DNA of 21,022 nucleotides from CALGFI01 sp036374435 (GTDB lineage Bacteria; Actinomycetota; UBA4738; HRBIN12). The DNA lies in NCBI GenBank assembly GCA_036374435.1, contig DASUTU010000145.1, forward strand, positions 1 to 21,022, given 5' to 3'. The notes under the pieces were generated by a model that was not told where the DNA came from, did not search any database, and saw only the letters and a program-made list of their open reading frames with translations. A program made the position numbers and the translations under genes. Of this stretch, positions 7,996-15,741 are shown in pieces. How positions within the stretch are numbered: the stretch's first letter is position 1; every line of letters begins with the position of its first letter.

Positions 7996-8001
7996 TATCA
8001 T
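7996..8001 (+). promoter_or_regulatory. Possible -10 element giving a leaderless transcript
   Basis: TATCAT, a TAnnnT-type -10 hexamer, ends 9 bases before the ATG at 8011, and no ribosome binding site is visible in front of that ATG. In actinobacteria this arrangement is common for leaderless genes, whose transcription starts at or next to the A of the start codon. No convincing -35 element is present at the usual distance. This is a prediction from spacing only. Confidence 0.35.
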
Positions 8002-8010
8002 GCAGATCGG

Positions 8011-9360
8011 ATGGCCGATGTGAGCGAGGTCGTCGGCATCGGACTGGCCGGCGGACAGGGGATCCGTGCCCGGCCCCTTACCCTCAAGGCGCCCGGCTAC
8101 CTTCGATCGAAGGCCGCCATGTCGTTCCTCGGCCGGCGGCTGATCCGTTGGGTGATCGAGATCCTGACCAGCGAAGGGATCAAGGACTACTACGTTATCG
8201 CCCACGGCAAGGAGAACCGCTACCAGATCAAGGTCATGATCGGATACGGCGAGGGGTTCGGCGTCGACGTGAAGTATTCGCCCGTCAAATACGACGCGCT
8301 CTCGACCGGCAGCGCCGACTCGACGCTTCGGATGCTCGAGCACTGGGACGTCTCGGGACCCGCCCTCGTGTTCCCCACGGACTCGATCATCGACTTCGAC
8401 CTCGCCCCGATGGTCGAGGCCCACCGGGCCACCGGCGCCGTCGCCACGATCGCCGCGATGACCCGGCCGCCCGACGAGGTCGCCGAGAAATACGGCGTGA
8501 TCCTGGCCGACTCGGAGCGGCGGGTCAGCGACTTCGTGGAGAAGCCCACGTTGGCCGACCTGCGGGAGCACTTCCGGGCCGGCACCGACGAGGAGTTCAC
8601 GCGCCTTCCACTGATGACCAATGCGGGGTTCTACCTGGTGGACGCGGGCCGGCTGCGCGAGCTCGCGGGCCACGAGCAGATCGAGCGGCTCCGCTCGCGC
8701 CGGCTGGACTGGGGCAAGGACCTGCTGCCGTGGCTGGTCGGGCACGGCGACCCCGTGTACGCGTTCCCCGTCCGGCGGATCGGCGATCTCGGCAACGTCC
8801 AGGACTACATCGAGACGATGGTCGAGGTCCTCCGGGGGAGGTTCGAGGCCGTGGACCGGTTGCTCGGCCCGCCGTTCGACCCGGATCGGAATGTGTGGAT
8901 CGCCCCGGAGTCCCTCTCGATGCGGGACTCGACGAGCGGGAAGACGCTGCGGGACAAGATCGCCGAGGGGTCCGTGCAGATCGGACCCGGGGTCCGCATC
9001 GGCCGGTTCTGCGAGATCCACCCCGGCGTCCGGATCACCGAGTCCAACCTCGACGACGACATCGAGGTCCATCGGGACGCCACGATCGAACGATCGCAGA
9101 TCCGGGACGGGGCCATCGTCGGCGCCGGGGCCCGGATCTCCGAGGCCGTGGTGGGGTCGATGACGGAGATCCGCTCCGAGCCGTTCAACCCGACGACGAT
9201 CGAGCGCCACGTCGCGCTCGGCGACGAGGTCACCGTCTATCCCGGCGTGTACCTGGGGGGCGACGTGGCCGTGTACCCGCGTCTCAAGCTGCCGTGGGGG
9301 ATCCACATCCCCGAGGGCATGGAGATCACCGGGCCGGCGGACGTGTTGCGCCACCTGTAG
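8011..9360 (+). CDS. Sugar-phosphate nucleotidyltransferase with left-handed beta-helix domain
   Basis: The 449-residue protein is an NDP-sugar pyrophosphorylase: it would join a sugar-1-phosphate to a nucleoside triphosphate to give an activated sugar and pyrophosphate. The N-terminal Rossmann-like domain (about 1-290) shows the signature GLAGGQGIRARPLT, a metal-site Asp in FPTDSIIDFDL, the base-pocket stretch EKYGVILADSERRVSDFVEKP, the sugar-site TNAGFYLV, and DWGKDLLPWL. The C-terminal half has hexapeptide-type repeats (IGPGVRIGRFCEIHPGVRI and onward), a left-handed beta-helix for oligomerisation or acyl transfer. The canonical Thr of GxGTR is Ile here (residue 18) and the usual KP after it is KA, so the family is clear but the substrate is not: glucose-1-phosphate and mannose-1-phosphate are both possible. 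The oxidoreductase gene begins 11 bases downstream. Confidence 0.88.
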   Translation: MADVSEVVGIGLAGGQGIRARPLTLKAPGYLRSKAAMSFLGRRLIRWVIEILTSEGIKDYYVIAHGKENRYQIKVMIGYGEGFGVDVKYSPVKYDALSTGSADSTLRMLEHWDVSGPALVFPTDSIIDFDLAPMVEAHRATGAVATIAAMTRPPDEVAEKYGVILADSERRVSDFVEKPTLADLREHFRAGTDEEFTRLPLMTNAGFYLVDAGRLRELAGHEQIERLRSRRLDWGKDLLPWLVGHGDPVYAFPVRRIGDLGNVQDYIETMVEVLRGRFEAVDRLLGPPFDPDRNVWIAPESLSMRDSTSGKTLRDKIAEGSVQIGPGVRIGRFCEIHPGVRITESNLDDDIEVHRDATIERSQIRDGAIVGAGARISEAVVGSMTEIRSEPFNPTTIERHVALGDEVTVYPGVYLGGDVAVYPRLKLPWGIHIPEGMEITGPADVLRHL

Positions 9361-9371
9361 CCTCAACCACG

Positions 9372-10379
9372 ATGCGCGTCGGGATGGCCCTGCCGCACTA
9401 CGACTTCTCGTTCCCGGACGGCGGGCCCATCTCGTTCGCCCGCGTGGCCGAGCAGGCCCGGAGGGCCGAGGCCCTGGGGTTCGACTCGGTGTGGGTCTCG
9501 GATCACTTCTTCGCCTCGCTCGAGCGGTACGGCGGCGACGGCAGGCGGTACGGGACGGTCGAGCCGCTCACGACGCTGGCCGGGCTGGCCCGGCTCACCG
9601 AGCGGGTCCGGCTCGGCACCCTGGTGCTCTCCGCCGCGTTCCGCCATCCCGCGCTCGTGGCCAAGTCCGCCACCGCCATCGACCGCCTCTCGGGGGGCCG
9701 GCTCGAGCTGGGGCTCGGCGCCGGGTGGTTCGCCGACGAATACGAGGCGTTCGGGTATCGGTTCGGGTCCGTGGGGGAGCGGTTCGACCTCCTGGAGGAG
9801 GCGCTGGGGTACCTCGGCGCCCTGTTCGGCTCGGAGCCGGCCTCGTTCGAGGGCCGGCGGTTCTCGCTCCGCGAGGCCTACAACCGACCGCCGCCGCTGC
9901 AGGAACCACGGCCGCCGATGCTGGTGGGCGGCAAAGGCGGCCCGCGCCTGCTCCGGATCGCGGCCACGCTGGCGGACGGGTGGAACGCCGCGTGGCGGTG
10001 GACGCCCGAGAGCTACGAATCGCGCGCGGATGCCGCCCGCGCGGCGTGTGAGCGGGCCGGGCGCGACCCGGCAACGTTCCGGCTCTCGCTGGGGTTGTTC
10101 ACGGTGGTGGGGGAGGACGAGGCCGACGTGGCCCGACGGCACGACCTGATGGTGGAGCGGCTGCCCGACGGCGTCGGGGACGCGGTCTCGCTCGACACCT
10201 TGCGGGAGGAGTGCCTGGTCGGCACGCCGGACCAGGTCGTCGAGCGCATGGCTGCGTTCGTCGACGTGGGGGTGAGCGAGCTGGTCGTCTCGCCCGCGCC
10301 GATCTGGTTCGCCTTGCCCGACCCGACGATGCTGGACGTCTTCGCCGAGGCGGTCCTGCCGCGGCTGCGGGAGCTGTGA
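9372..10379 (+). CDS. LLM-class flavin/F420-dependent oxidoreductase
   Basis: The 335-residue protein has the bacterial luciferase-like TIM-barrel. Landmarks are the N-terminal MRVGMALPHYDF, WVSDHFFASLE, the central FRHPALVAKSATAIDRLSGG, GLGAGWFADEYEAFGY, and a C-terminal LVGTPDQVVERMAAFVDVGV. The GAGWxxxEY pattern and overall length fit the F420-dependent branch common in actinobacteria, though FMN-dependent members look similar. The substrate is unknown; this family reduces or oxidises a wide range of small molecules. The ATG at 9372 is the only sensible start and has no clear ribosome site; it lies 11 bases after the nucleotidyltransferase stop, so re-initiation or coupling is likely. Its stop codon overlaps the start of the HARE-HTH gene. 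Confidence 0.9.
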   Translation: MRVGMALPHYDFSFPDGGPISFARVAEQARRAEALGFDSVWVSDHFFASLERYGGDGRRYGTVEPLTTLAGLARLTERVRLGTLVLSAAFRHPALVAKSATAIDRLSGGRLELGLGAGWFADEYEAFGYRFGSVGERFDLLEEALGYLGALFGSEPASFEGRRFSLREAYNRPPPLQEPRPPMLVGGKGGPRLLRIAATLADGWNAAWRWTPESYESRADAARAACERAGRDPATFRLSLGLFTVVGEDEADVARRHDLMVERLPDGVGDAVSLDTLREECLVGTPDQVVERMAAFVDVGVSELVVSPAPIWFALPDPTMLDVFAEAVLPRLREL

Positions 10380-10588
10380 TGGAGGCGCTCCAGGCCGCCC
10401 TCGCGGTGCTTCGCGAGGAGGGCGAGCCGCTGCACTGGACGAAGATCCAGGATCTCGCGCTTCGTCGGGGGTACCTCGATCCGTTCGAGGGGCCGGACGT
10501 GCGCAAGCGCCTGCTGTCCGCGCTGGCCGAGGGCGTTCGAAAGGGGGCGTTGGTCAAGGAGTCGACCGGGGTCTACCGGCCGGCCTAG
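10379..10588 (+). CDS. HARE-HTH winged-helix microprotein
   Basis: The 69-residue protein begins at an ATG that shares one base with the oxidoreductase stop (TGATG), strong support for a real, coupled gene. The whole chain fits the HARE-HTH fold: helix 1 ALQAALAVLREEGEPLHWTK, then IQDLALRRGYLD with the family's characteristic Leu/Gly, a recognition helix VRKRLLSALAEGVRKGALV, and a wing ending STGVYRPA (compare the family's closing F-x-x-x-x-x-G-x-Y/W pattern). HARE-HTH domains occur in the RNA polymerase delta subunit, restriction enzymes and eukaryotic ASXL/HB1 proteins, where they bind DNA or link it to effectors. A stand-alone copy could be a small regulator; this is inference. It converges on glpX, with only 7 bases between the two stop codons. 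Confidence 0.75.
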   Translation: MEALQAALAVLREEGEPLHWTKIQDLALRRGYLDPFEGPDVRKRLLSALAEGVRKGALVKESTGVYRPA

Positions 10589-10595
10589 TCGCCGG

Positions 10596-11591
10596 CTACC
10601 GGCGGTAGGACACGCCGGCGAACGTCTCGAGCTTCTCGAAGCGGTGCTCGGCCTCGACGTACCGCACGGTTCCCGAACGCGACCGCATCACGAGCGAATA
10701 GGTCGTCGCGCCGTCCTCCGTGTACCGGACCCCGCGCAGCAACGAGCCGTCGGTGATGCCTGTGGCGGCGAAGAACACGTCGTTCCCGGACACGAGGTCG
10801 TCCGCGCTGAGGACGCGGTCGAGGTCGAACCCGCCGTCCACGAGTTGCTGCCGCTCGTCGTCGTTGCGCGCGAACAGACGTCCCTGGATGGCGCCGCCGA
10901 GGCACTTCAGCGCGGCGGCGGCGATCACGCCTTCGGGCGTCCCACCGATGCCGAGCAGGAGGTCGATGCCCGAGCGGCGGCTGGTGGCGGCGGCGATCGC
11001 ACCCGCCACGTCGCCGTCGGTGATGAGGAACACGCGTGCTCCGACGCCGCGGACGGCCGCGATCATGTCGGCGTGGCGGTCACGGTCCAGGATGACCACG
11101 CCGATCTCCTCGGGGCGAACGCCTTTGGCCTTCGCCACCAGGCGCACGTTCTCTTCGGGCGGGGCCGTGACGTCGATGGCGTCGGCGGCCTCGGCGCCCG
11201 TCGCCACCTTCTCCATGTAGACCGCGGCGCCGGGGAAGAACATGGAGCCGCGCGCGCCGAGGGCGATCACGGCGAGCGCGTTGGGCTGGCCCACCGCGGT
11301 CAGACGGGTGCCGTCGATGGGGTCCACGGCGACGTCGCACCCGGGACCGTTGCCGTTGCCCACGGCCTCGCCGTTGTAGAGCATCGGCGCCTCGTCCTTC
11401 TCGCCCTCACCGATCACGACGACGCCGTCCATCGAGACCGAGTCGACCATGAGCCGCATCGCGTCCACGGCCGCCTGGTCGGCCGCGATCTTGTCGCCGC
11501 GACCGACCCACCGACCCGCCGCGAGCGCGGCCGCCTCGGTCACGCGGGCGAGCTCCATGGCCAGGTTGCGATCGGGACGCTGGCTCGTCAC
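10596..11591 (-). CDS. glpX: Class II fructose-1,6-bisphosphatase
   Basis: The 331-residue enzyme hydrolyses fructose-1,6-bisphosphate to fructose-6-phosphate, the committed step of gluconeogenesis, in the cytoplasm. Class II (GlpX) signatures are intact: GDKIAADQAAVDAM with Asp33, GEGEKDEAPMLYNGE, VDPIDGTRLTA with the metal-binding Asp90 and Asp93, GIGGTPEGVIAAAALKCLGG, and GNDVFFAATGITDGSLL. Its length is typical. The GTG at 11591 starts the usual N-terminus (PDRNLAMELARVTEAAALAA). It is the last gene of the minus-strand glycerol block and follows the short-chain dehydrogenase by 9 bases. In many actinobacteria this enzyme is the main gluconeogenic bisphosphatase; in Escherichia coli glpX belongs to the glpFKX operon, in keeping with the glp genes here. 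Confidence 0.96.
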   Translation of the reverse strand: MTSQRPDRNLAMELARVTEAAALAAGRWVGRGDKIAADQAAVDAMRLMVDSVSMDGVVVIGEGEKDEAPMLYNGEAVGNGNGPGCDVAVDPIDGTRLTAVGQPNALAVIALGARGSMFFPGAAVYMEKVATGAEAADAIDVTAPPEENVRLVAKAKGVRPEEIGVVILDRDRHADMIAAVRGVGARVFLITDGDVAGAIAAATSRRSGIDLLLGIGGTPEGVIAAAALKCLGGAIQGRLFARNDDERQQLVDGGFDLDRVLSADDLVSGNDVFFAATGITDGSLLRGVRYTEDGATTYSLVMRSRSGTVRYVEAEHRFEKLETFAGVSYRR

Positions 11592-11600
11592 CGGATCATC

Positions 11601-12611
11601 CTACGGCCGAGGCCCCGTCACGCGCTCGGGCACGAGCCCGCGCTCGGCGTACCAGGTGAGGGCCCGCTCGATGGTCGCGGCCAGCGGGGTGTACCGGAGG
11701 CCGAGCTCGCGTTCGGCCCGCGAGCCGTCGTAGCGGTGCCCGTGCAGGAGCGTACGGACCGCCTCCCGGCAGACCGGCAGATCCCGTCGCAGGATCCTGC
11801 CGAGCGCCTCGGCGCCGGCGCCGCCGACCCGCGCCACCGCCGACGGGATCCACCGGACCCGTTCGGGCCGGCCCCACAGGCTGCGGACGAGCGTCACGGC
11901 CTCGTGGGTGGTGCAGGTGGCGCCGCTGAGGAGGTATCGCTCACCGGGTGCCCCCCGTCGCTCGGCCAGGACGTGGCCTTCCGTGCAATCGGCGACGTCC
12001 ACGATGGAGATGGTCGTGTCGACCAGGGCCGGCAGGCGGCCTCCCACGAGCTCGAGCAGGAGGCGGGCCGACCCCTCGAGGCGGCCCGGTCCCTGGACCG
12101 AGGCCGGGTTCAGGCAGACCACCTCGACGCCGAGCTCCGCTCCCAACGCACGGGCCCTCCGCTCGCCGAGGTGTTTCGAGCGTTCGTAGCGCGACAGGTA
12201 CGAGCCGCGGTGCGCCGAGTCCTCGCGACCGACGGTCCCGGCGACCTCCCCGATCGCCGCGGCGGACGACGTCACCACGATCCGGTCCACGCCGGCGGCG
12301 ACGGCCGCGCGGATGACGTTGGCCGGGCCCTCGACGTTGGTTCGGTGCATGGCCGACGGGTCCCGGCGGCACATCGCGTTCACCCCGGCGACGTGGAACA
12401 CCCTCGCGCACCCGGAGACGGCATCTCGCAGGGACGCCGCGTCCAGCACGTCTCCTCGGACCGGGGCCGCCCCCAGCGCCGACACCGCGGCCGCGGCGGC
12501 GTCGCTTCGCACCAGCGCGCGGACCTGCCGTCCGTCGGCCACGAGGCGTTCGAGCAGCGCCCCGCCGACGAAGCCCGACCCGCCGGTGAGGAGGACCGGA
12601 TCGGCCGGCAC
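11601..12611 (-). CDS. NAD(P)-dependent epimerase/dehydratase-like protein (extended SDR)
   Basis: The 336-residue protein is an extended short-chain dehydrogenase/reductase. The nucleotide-binding motif GGSGFVG is at residues 10-16, the catalytic Tyr and Lys are Tyr142 and Lys146 (SRYERSKHLGE), and the Ser is in VVTSSAAAIG (115-116). A long C-terminal substrate domain follows, with VCLNPASVQGPGR, DVADCTEGHVLAE and GERYLLSGATCT, as in dihydroflavonol-4-reductase-like and hopanoid-associated sugar epimerase members. The substrate cannot be assigned; members act on nucleotide sugars, sterols or terpenoids. The GTG start is 1 base after the pgsA stop, so the two are co-translated or at least co-transcribed. 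Confidence 0.85.
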   Translation of the reverse strand: MPADPVLLTGGSGFVGGALLERLVADGRQVRALVRSDAAAAAVSALGAAPVRGDVLDAASLRDAVSGCARVFHVAGVNAMCRRDPSAMHRTNVEGPANVIRAAVAAGVDRIVVTSSAAAIGEVAGTVGREDSAHRGSYLSRYERSKHLGERRARALGAELGVEVVCLNPASVQGPGRLEGSARLLLELVGGRLPALVDTTISIVDVADCTEGHVLAERRGAPGERYLLSGATCTTHEAVTLVRSLWGRPERVRWIPSAVARVGGAGAEALGRILRRDLPVCREAVRTLLHGHRYDGSRAERELGLRYTPLAATIERALTWYAERGLVPERVTGPRP

Positions 12612-12612
12612 G

Positions 12613-13197
12613 TCACCTGCCGGTGGAGACGGTTCCCCGGAGCCGGACGACGTATTCGGCGGCCGAGAGCACCGTGATGAGCGCGGCCGCGATCATCACG
12701 TATTCGTCCACGAACAGCGGGCCCACCCGCTCCGGGTATCGGACGATCGCGAGCACGACCGCCAGGAACTGCGCGTTCGCCTTCGCCTTGCCCAGCGCCG
12801 AGGGCGAGACCAGCTCGCCGCCGGCCGCGGCCGCCCCCTTCAGCCCCATGATCAAGAGCTCGCGACCGATGATCACGATCGCGATCCAGGGGGACGCCCG
12901 GTCCACGGCGACGAGCGCGATCAGGGCGCCGGACACCAGGAGCTTGTCGGCGGTCGTGTCGAGGAACGTGCCGAACGCCGACACCTGGGCCCACCGCCGC
13001 GCCAGGAACCCGTCGACGAAGTCGGTGACCGCGCCGATCGCAAAGAGGGCCGCGGCGATCGCGAAGGCATAGCGCCGCTCCGGGCCGACCAGGACGAGGG
13101 CCATGATCACCGGGACGAGGAGGACGCGGAGCCACGTCACCGCCTTCAGGAACGCGGCGGCGCGATGGTCGGCGGCGGTCGTCACGGACACGGGCAC
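12613..13197 (-). CDS. pgsA: CDP-alcohol phosphatidyltransferase, phosphatidylglycerophosphate synthase type
   Basis: The 194-residue integral membrane enzyme carries the full CDP-alcohol phosphotransferase motif D-x2-D-G-x2-A-R-x8-G-x3-D-x3-D at residues 59-84 (DFVDGFLAR ... G76 ... D80 ... D84). Length and hydrophobic pattern (about six helices) match PgsA, which joins CDP-diacylglycerol and glycerol-3-phosphate to make phosphatidylglycerophosphate, the precursor of phosphatidylglycerol and cardiolipin. Other CDP-alcohol transferases share the motif, so the exact alcohol is inferred; the neighbouring glp genes, which supply and consume glycerol-3-phosphate, fit this choice. The GTG at 13197 is the likely start; another GTG two codons further in is possible. 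It lies 39 bases downstream of the phosphotransferase fusion. Confidence 0.88.
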   Translation of the reverse strand: MPVSVTTAADHRAAAFLKAVTWLRVLLVPVIMALVLVGPERRYAFAIAAALFAIGAVTDFVDGFLARRWAQVSAFGTFLDTTADKLLVSGALIALVAVDRASPWIAIVIIGRELLIMGLKGAAAAGGELVSPSALGKAKANAQFLAVVLAIVRYPERVGPLFVDEYVMIAAALITVLSAAEYVVRLRGTVSTGR

Positions 13198-13236
13198 CCG
13201 CGCGGAATCGTATCGGTTCGGCGGTCGGCGGGCGTC

Positions 13237-15726
13237 TTACCCGGCCGTGCGGGGGGGAAGCAGGTCGCGCACCTCCTGCGCCGTCGCGGCAGCGAGCGCC
13301 CGCTCGGCCAGCGTCTCGGCCTCGGCCAGGTTCGTCTCGCGGACGGCGCGCTTCACGTGCGGGATGGCCGGCGCGCTCATGGAGAGCTCGCGAACGCCCA
13401 GGCCGAGCAGCAGGGGCGCGGCCGACGGGTCCCCGGCGATCTCCCCGCAGACGCCGGTCCACCGGCCACGGGCCGCGGCGGCCCGGGCGGTCCGGTGGAT
13501 GAGGGCGAGGACCGCGGGGTGCAGCGGGTCGGCCAGCGCGGCGACCCGCTCGTTGCCGCGCTCGGCCGCGAGCGTGTACTGGGTCAGGTCGTTCGTGCCG
13601 ATGGAGAAGAAGTCGGCCTCCGCGGCCAGCCGGTCGGCGATCAGCGCGGCCGACGGAACCTCGATCATCACACCCACATCGACCCGACCGTTCGCTCCGA
13701 CGGCGGCGCGGGCGCGGTCGACGGCCTCGAGACCCCGATCGAGCTCGTCCGCGGTGGCCACCATCGGGAACATCACCCGGACGGGGAAGTCGTCGGCCAC
13801 GCGGAGGATCGCTCGAAGCTGTCGATCGAGCAGCTCGGCCCGCTCCAGGCCGAGGCGGAGGCCGCGAACGCCGAGGAACGGGTTGGCCTCGGCCGGCTGG
13901 TCGAGGTAGGGGATCGGCTTGTCGGCGCCGGCGTCCAGGGTTCGGACGATCATGGGGCGCCCGCCCAGGGCCTCGGCCGCGGCCCGGTAGGCCGCCTCCT
14001 GCTCCTCCTCCGACGGCATGGACTCGCGCTCCATGAACAGGAACTCCGTCCGGAACAGGCCCACGCCGTCGCACCCGGCGGCCACGGCCGCCGCGACGTC
14101 GTTGGGGGTCCCCACGTTCGCCGCGACCTCGATCGCGACGCCGTCGCGCGTGACCGCGGGGCTCCGCGCCTCGGCCCGGGCGGCGCGGTCGGCCCGTTCG
14201 AGCTCACGCCTTCGGGTTTCGAGCGCATTCGCGACCTCGGCGGCGGGATCGACGATCAAGACGCCGCCGCCGCCGTCCAGCGCCACCGGCGTGCCCTCGG
14301 CCAGGTCCAGAACGGACTCGCCGAGGCCGACCACGGCGGGGATTCCGAGCGAGCGCGCCAGCACGGCGGCGTGGGAGGTCGGACCGCCGAACGCGGTCGC
14401 CACCCCGAGCGCGGAGTCCGGATCGAGGGCGGCCGCGTCGGCCGGCGCGAGGTCGGCCGTCACCAACACGCCGGGTTCGTCCAGCCGGGGGCGGGGCGCC
14501 GGCACGCCGAGGACACGGGCGAGGACCTGGTCGCCGACGCTCCACACGTCGGCGGCCCGCTCGCGCTGGTACGGATCGTCGAGAGCCTCCCACGACCGCG
14601 CCACGGCGGTCACCGCGTCCCGCCACGCTCGCGACGCCGACGCCCCCTGGTCGATCGAACGACGGGCCGCGCCGGCGAGGGCCTCGTCCTCCAGGAGCAG
14701 CAGATGGGCGTCGAAGATGGCGGCCCGGTAGGCGCCGGCCCGTCCGGCCACCGCCGCCCGCTGGCCCTGGACGTCTCGCCGGGCGGCCTCCAGGGCCGCG
14801 TCCAGGGCGGCTCGTTCCTCCGCCGGGCTCGCGGCCGGCCGGTCGACGACTTCGAGGGGCGGGGTGTGAAAGCGCCGGACGGCGCCGAGCGCCACCCCGG
14901 GCGAGGCGGGCAGCCCGGCGATGGTGCCCTCCGGGCGGGCGACCAGAGGCTCCGCCCCGGGCGGCGACTCCGCCTCGACGACCGCCTCCTCCTCTTCGTC
15001 GAAGTTCCGATCGGCCAGCGCCCGCAGCGCGTCCACGACCTCGCGCGCCTGGGGGCCGGTCGCCGAGACCTCGATGCGCTGGCCGCTGCCGACGCCCAAC
15101 ATGGCGACGGCGTTCAGGCTGCGGGCGCGGGCGGGCCCGCGCCCGGTGGTGAGGTTGGTGACCACGACCTCGGCGTCGAACGAGGCGGCTGTTCGGACGA
15201 AGGACGCCGCCGGCCGCGCGTGCAGCCCGTGGGCCGTACGGACCTCGAGCTCGACCGTGGCGCTGCCGCCGGCGTCGACCGGGGCCTCGGCCTGCGGGGA
15301 CGGTTCCGACGGCGCCTCCGCCCCTAGGTGCGAGGCTTTGGCCGCGAGCGCACCCCGGGCCTCGGCCGCCACCTCCTCGAGCGACGCCCCGATCCTCGCC
15401 GTCACGGCGGCCGCCACGGCGCCTTCGACGAACGGAGCCTCGGTGAGCAGGATCCGGCCGCGCCGTTCCTCCGGCAGGAGGTCGAGCGCCATCTCGGCCG
15501 AGAGCACCGCGCTGCCGAGGTCCATCAGGACCACGACGCCGTCGTCGGACCAGGCGCGCTCGATGGCCTGCTGCACCAGGACGGCGTCGGTCCCGAGGGC
15601 GTGTTCGGGACCGTCGAGCCCGCCCGCCGTCTCGATCCGGACGTCTTCGCCGCCCATCTGCCGGGCGAGCTCGGCCGCTCCTTCGGCGATCGAATGGCTG
15701 TGCGATACGAGGACGATCCCGATCAT
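13237..15726 (-). CDS. Multiphosphoryl transfer protein: DhaM-type IIA, HPr and full Enzyme I in one chain
   Basis: The 829-residue protein passes phosphate from phosphoenolpyruvate along three domains. Residues 1-130 are a DhaM/EIIA-mannose-like domain with active-site His9 (VSHSHSIAEG) and the DhaM landmark DLGSAVLSAEMALDLL. An Ala/Pro/Glu linker leads to HPr (about 155-245) with His169 in TAHGLHARPAASFV and a Ser203 in ARSLNAVAML. Enzyme I occupies about 265-829: phospho-His452 in GGPTSHAAVLARSLGIPAVV, the PEP-binding barrel with GVGLFRTEFLFM, FFSIGTNDLTQYTLAAER, and Cys760 in GVCGEIAGDP. Escherichia coli DhaM (472 residues) has only a shortened Enzyme I part; here it is complete, so the chain could work alone. 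The natural target would be DhaL-bound ADP in dihydroxyacetone phosphorylation, but dhaK and dhaL are not in the window. The gene lies 15 bases after glpC; the ATG at 15726 is well supported by the His9 alignment. Confidence 0.93.
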   Translation of the reverse strand: MIGIVLVSHSHSIAEGAAELARQMGGEDVRIETAGGLDGPEHALGTDAVLVQQAIERAWSDDGVVVLMDLGSAVLSAEMALDLLPEERRGRILLTEAPFVEGAVAAAVTARIGASLEEVAAEARGALAAKASHLGAEAPSEPSPQAEAPVDAGGSATVELEVRTAHGLHARPAASFVRTAASFDAEVVVTNLTTGRGPARARSLNAVAMLGVGSGQRIEVSATGPQAREVVDALRALADRNFDEEEEAVVEAESPPGAEPLVARPEGTIAGLPASPGVALGAVRRFHTPPLEVVDRPAASPAEERAALDAALEAARRDVQGQRAAVAGRAGAYRAAIFDAHLLLLEDEALAGAARRSIDQGASASRAWRDAVTAVARSWEALDDPYQRERAADVWSVGDQVLARVLGVPAPRPRLDEPGVLVTADLAPADAAALDPDSALGVATAFGGPTSHAAVLARSLGIPAVVGLGESVLDLAEGTPVALDGGGGVLIVDPAAEVANALETRRRELERADRAARAEARSPAVTRDGVAIEVAANVGTPNDVAAAVAAGCDGVGLFRTEFLFMERESMPSEEEQEAAYRAAAEALGGRPMIVRTLDAGADKPIPYLDQPAEANPFLGVRGLRLGLERAELLDRQLRAILRVADDFPVRVMFPMVATADELDRGLEAVDRARAAVGANGRVDVGVMIEVPSAALIADRLAAEADFFSIGTNDLTQYTLAAERGNERVAALADPLHPAVLALIHRTARAAAARGRWTGVCGEIAGDPSAAPLLLGLGVRELSMSAPAIPHVKRAVRETNLAEAETLAERALAAATAQEVRDLLPPRTAG

Positions 15727-15741
15727 GGAACGCTCGCGGAC

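Noticed and set aside
12313..15327. Very long open frame of 1004 codons on the plus strand
   Set aside because: It is antisense to the phosphotransferase fusion, pgsA and part of the SDR, which have intact family motifs. Its translation is rich in Arg, Gly, His and Asp with no recognisable domain, as expected from a G+C-rich complement.
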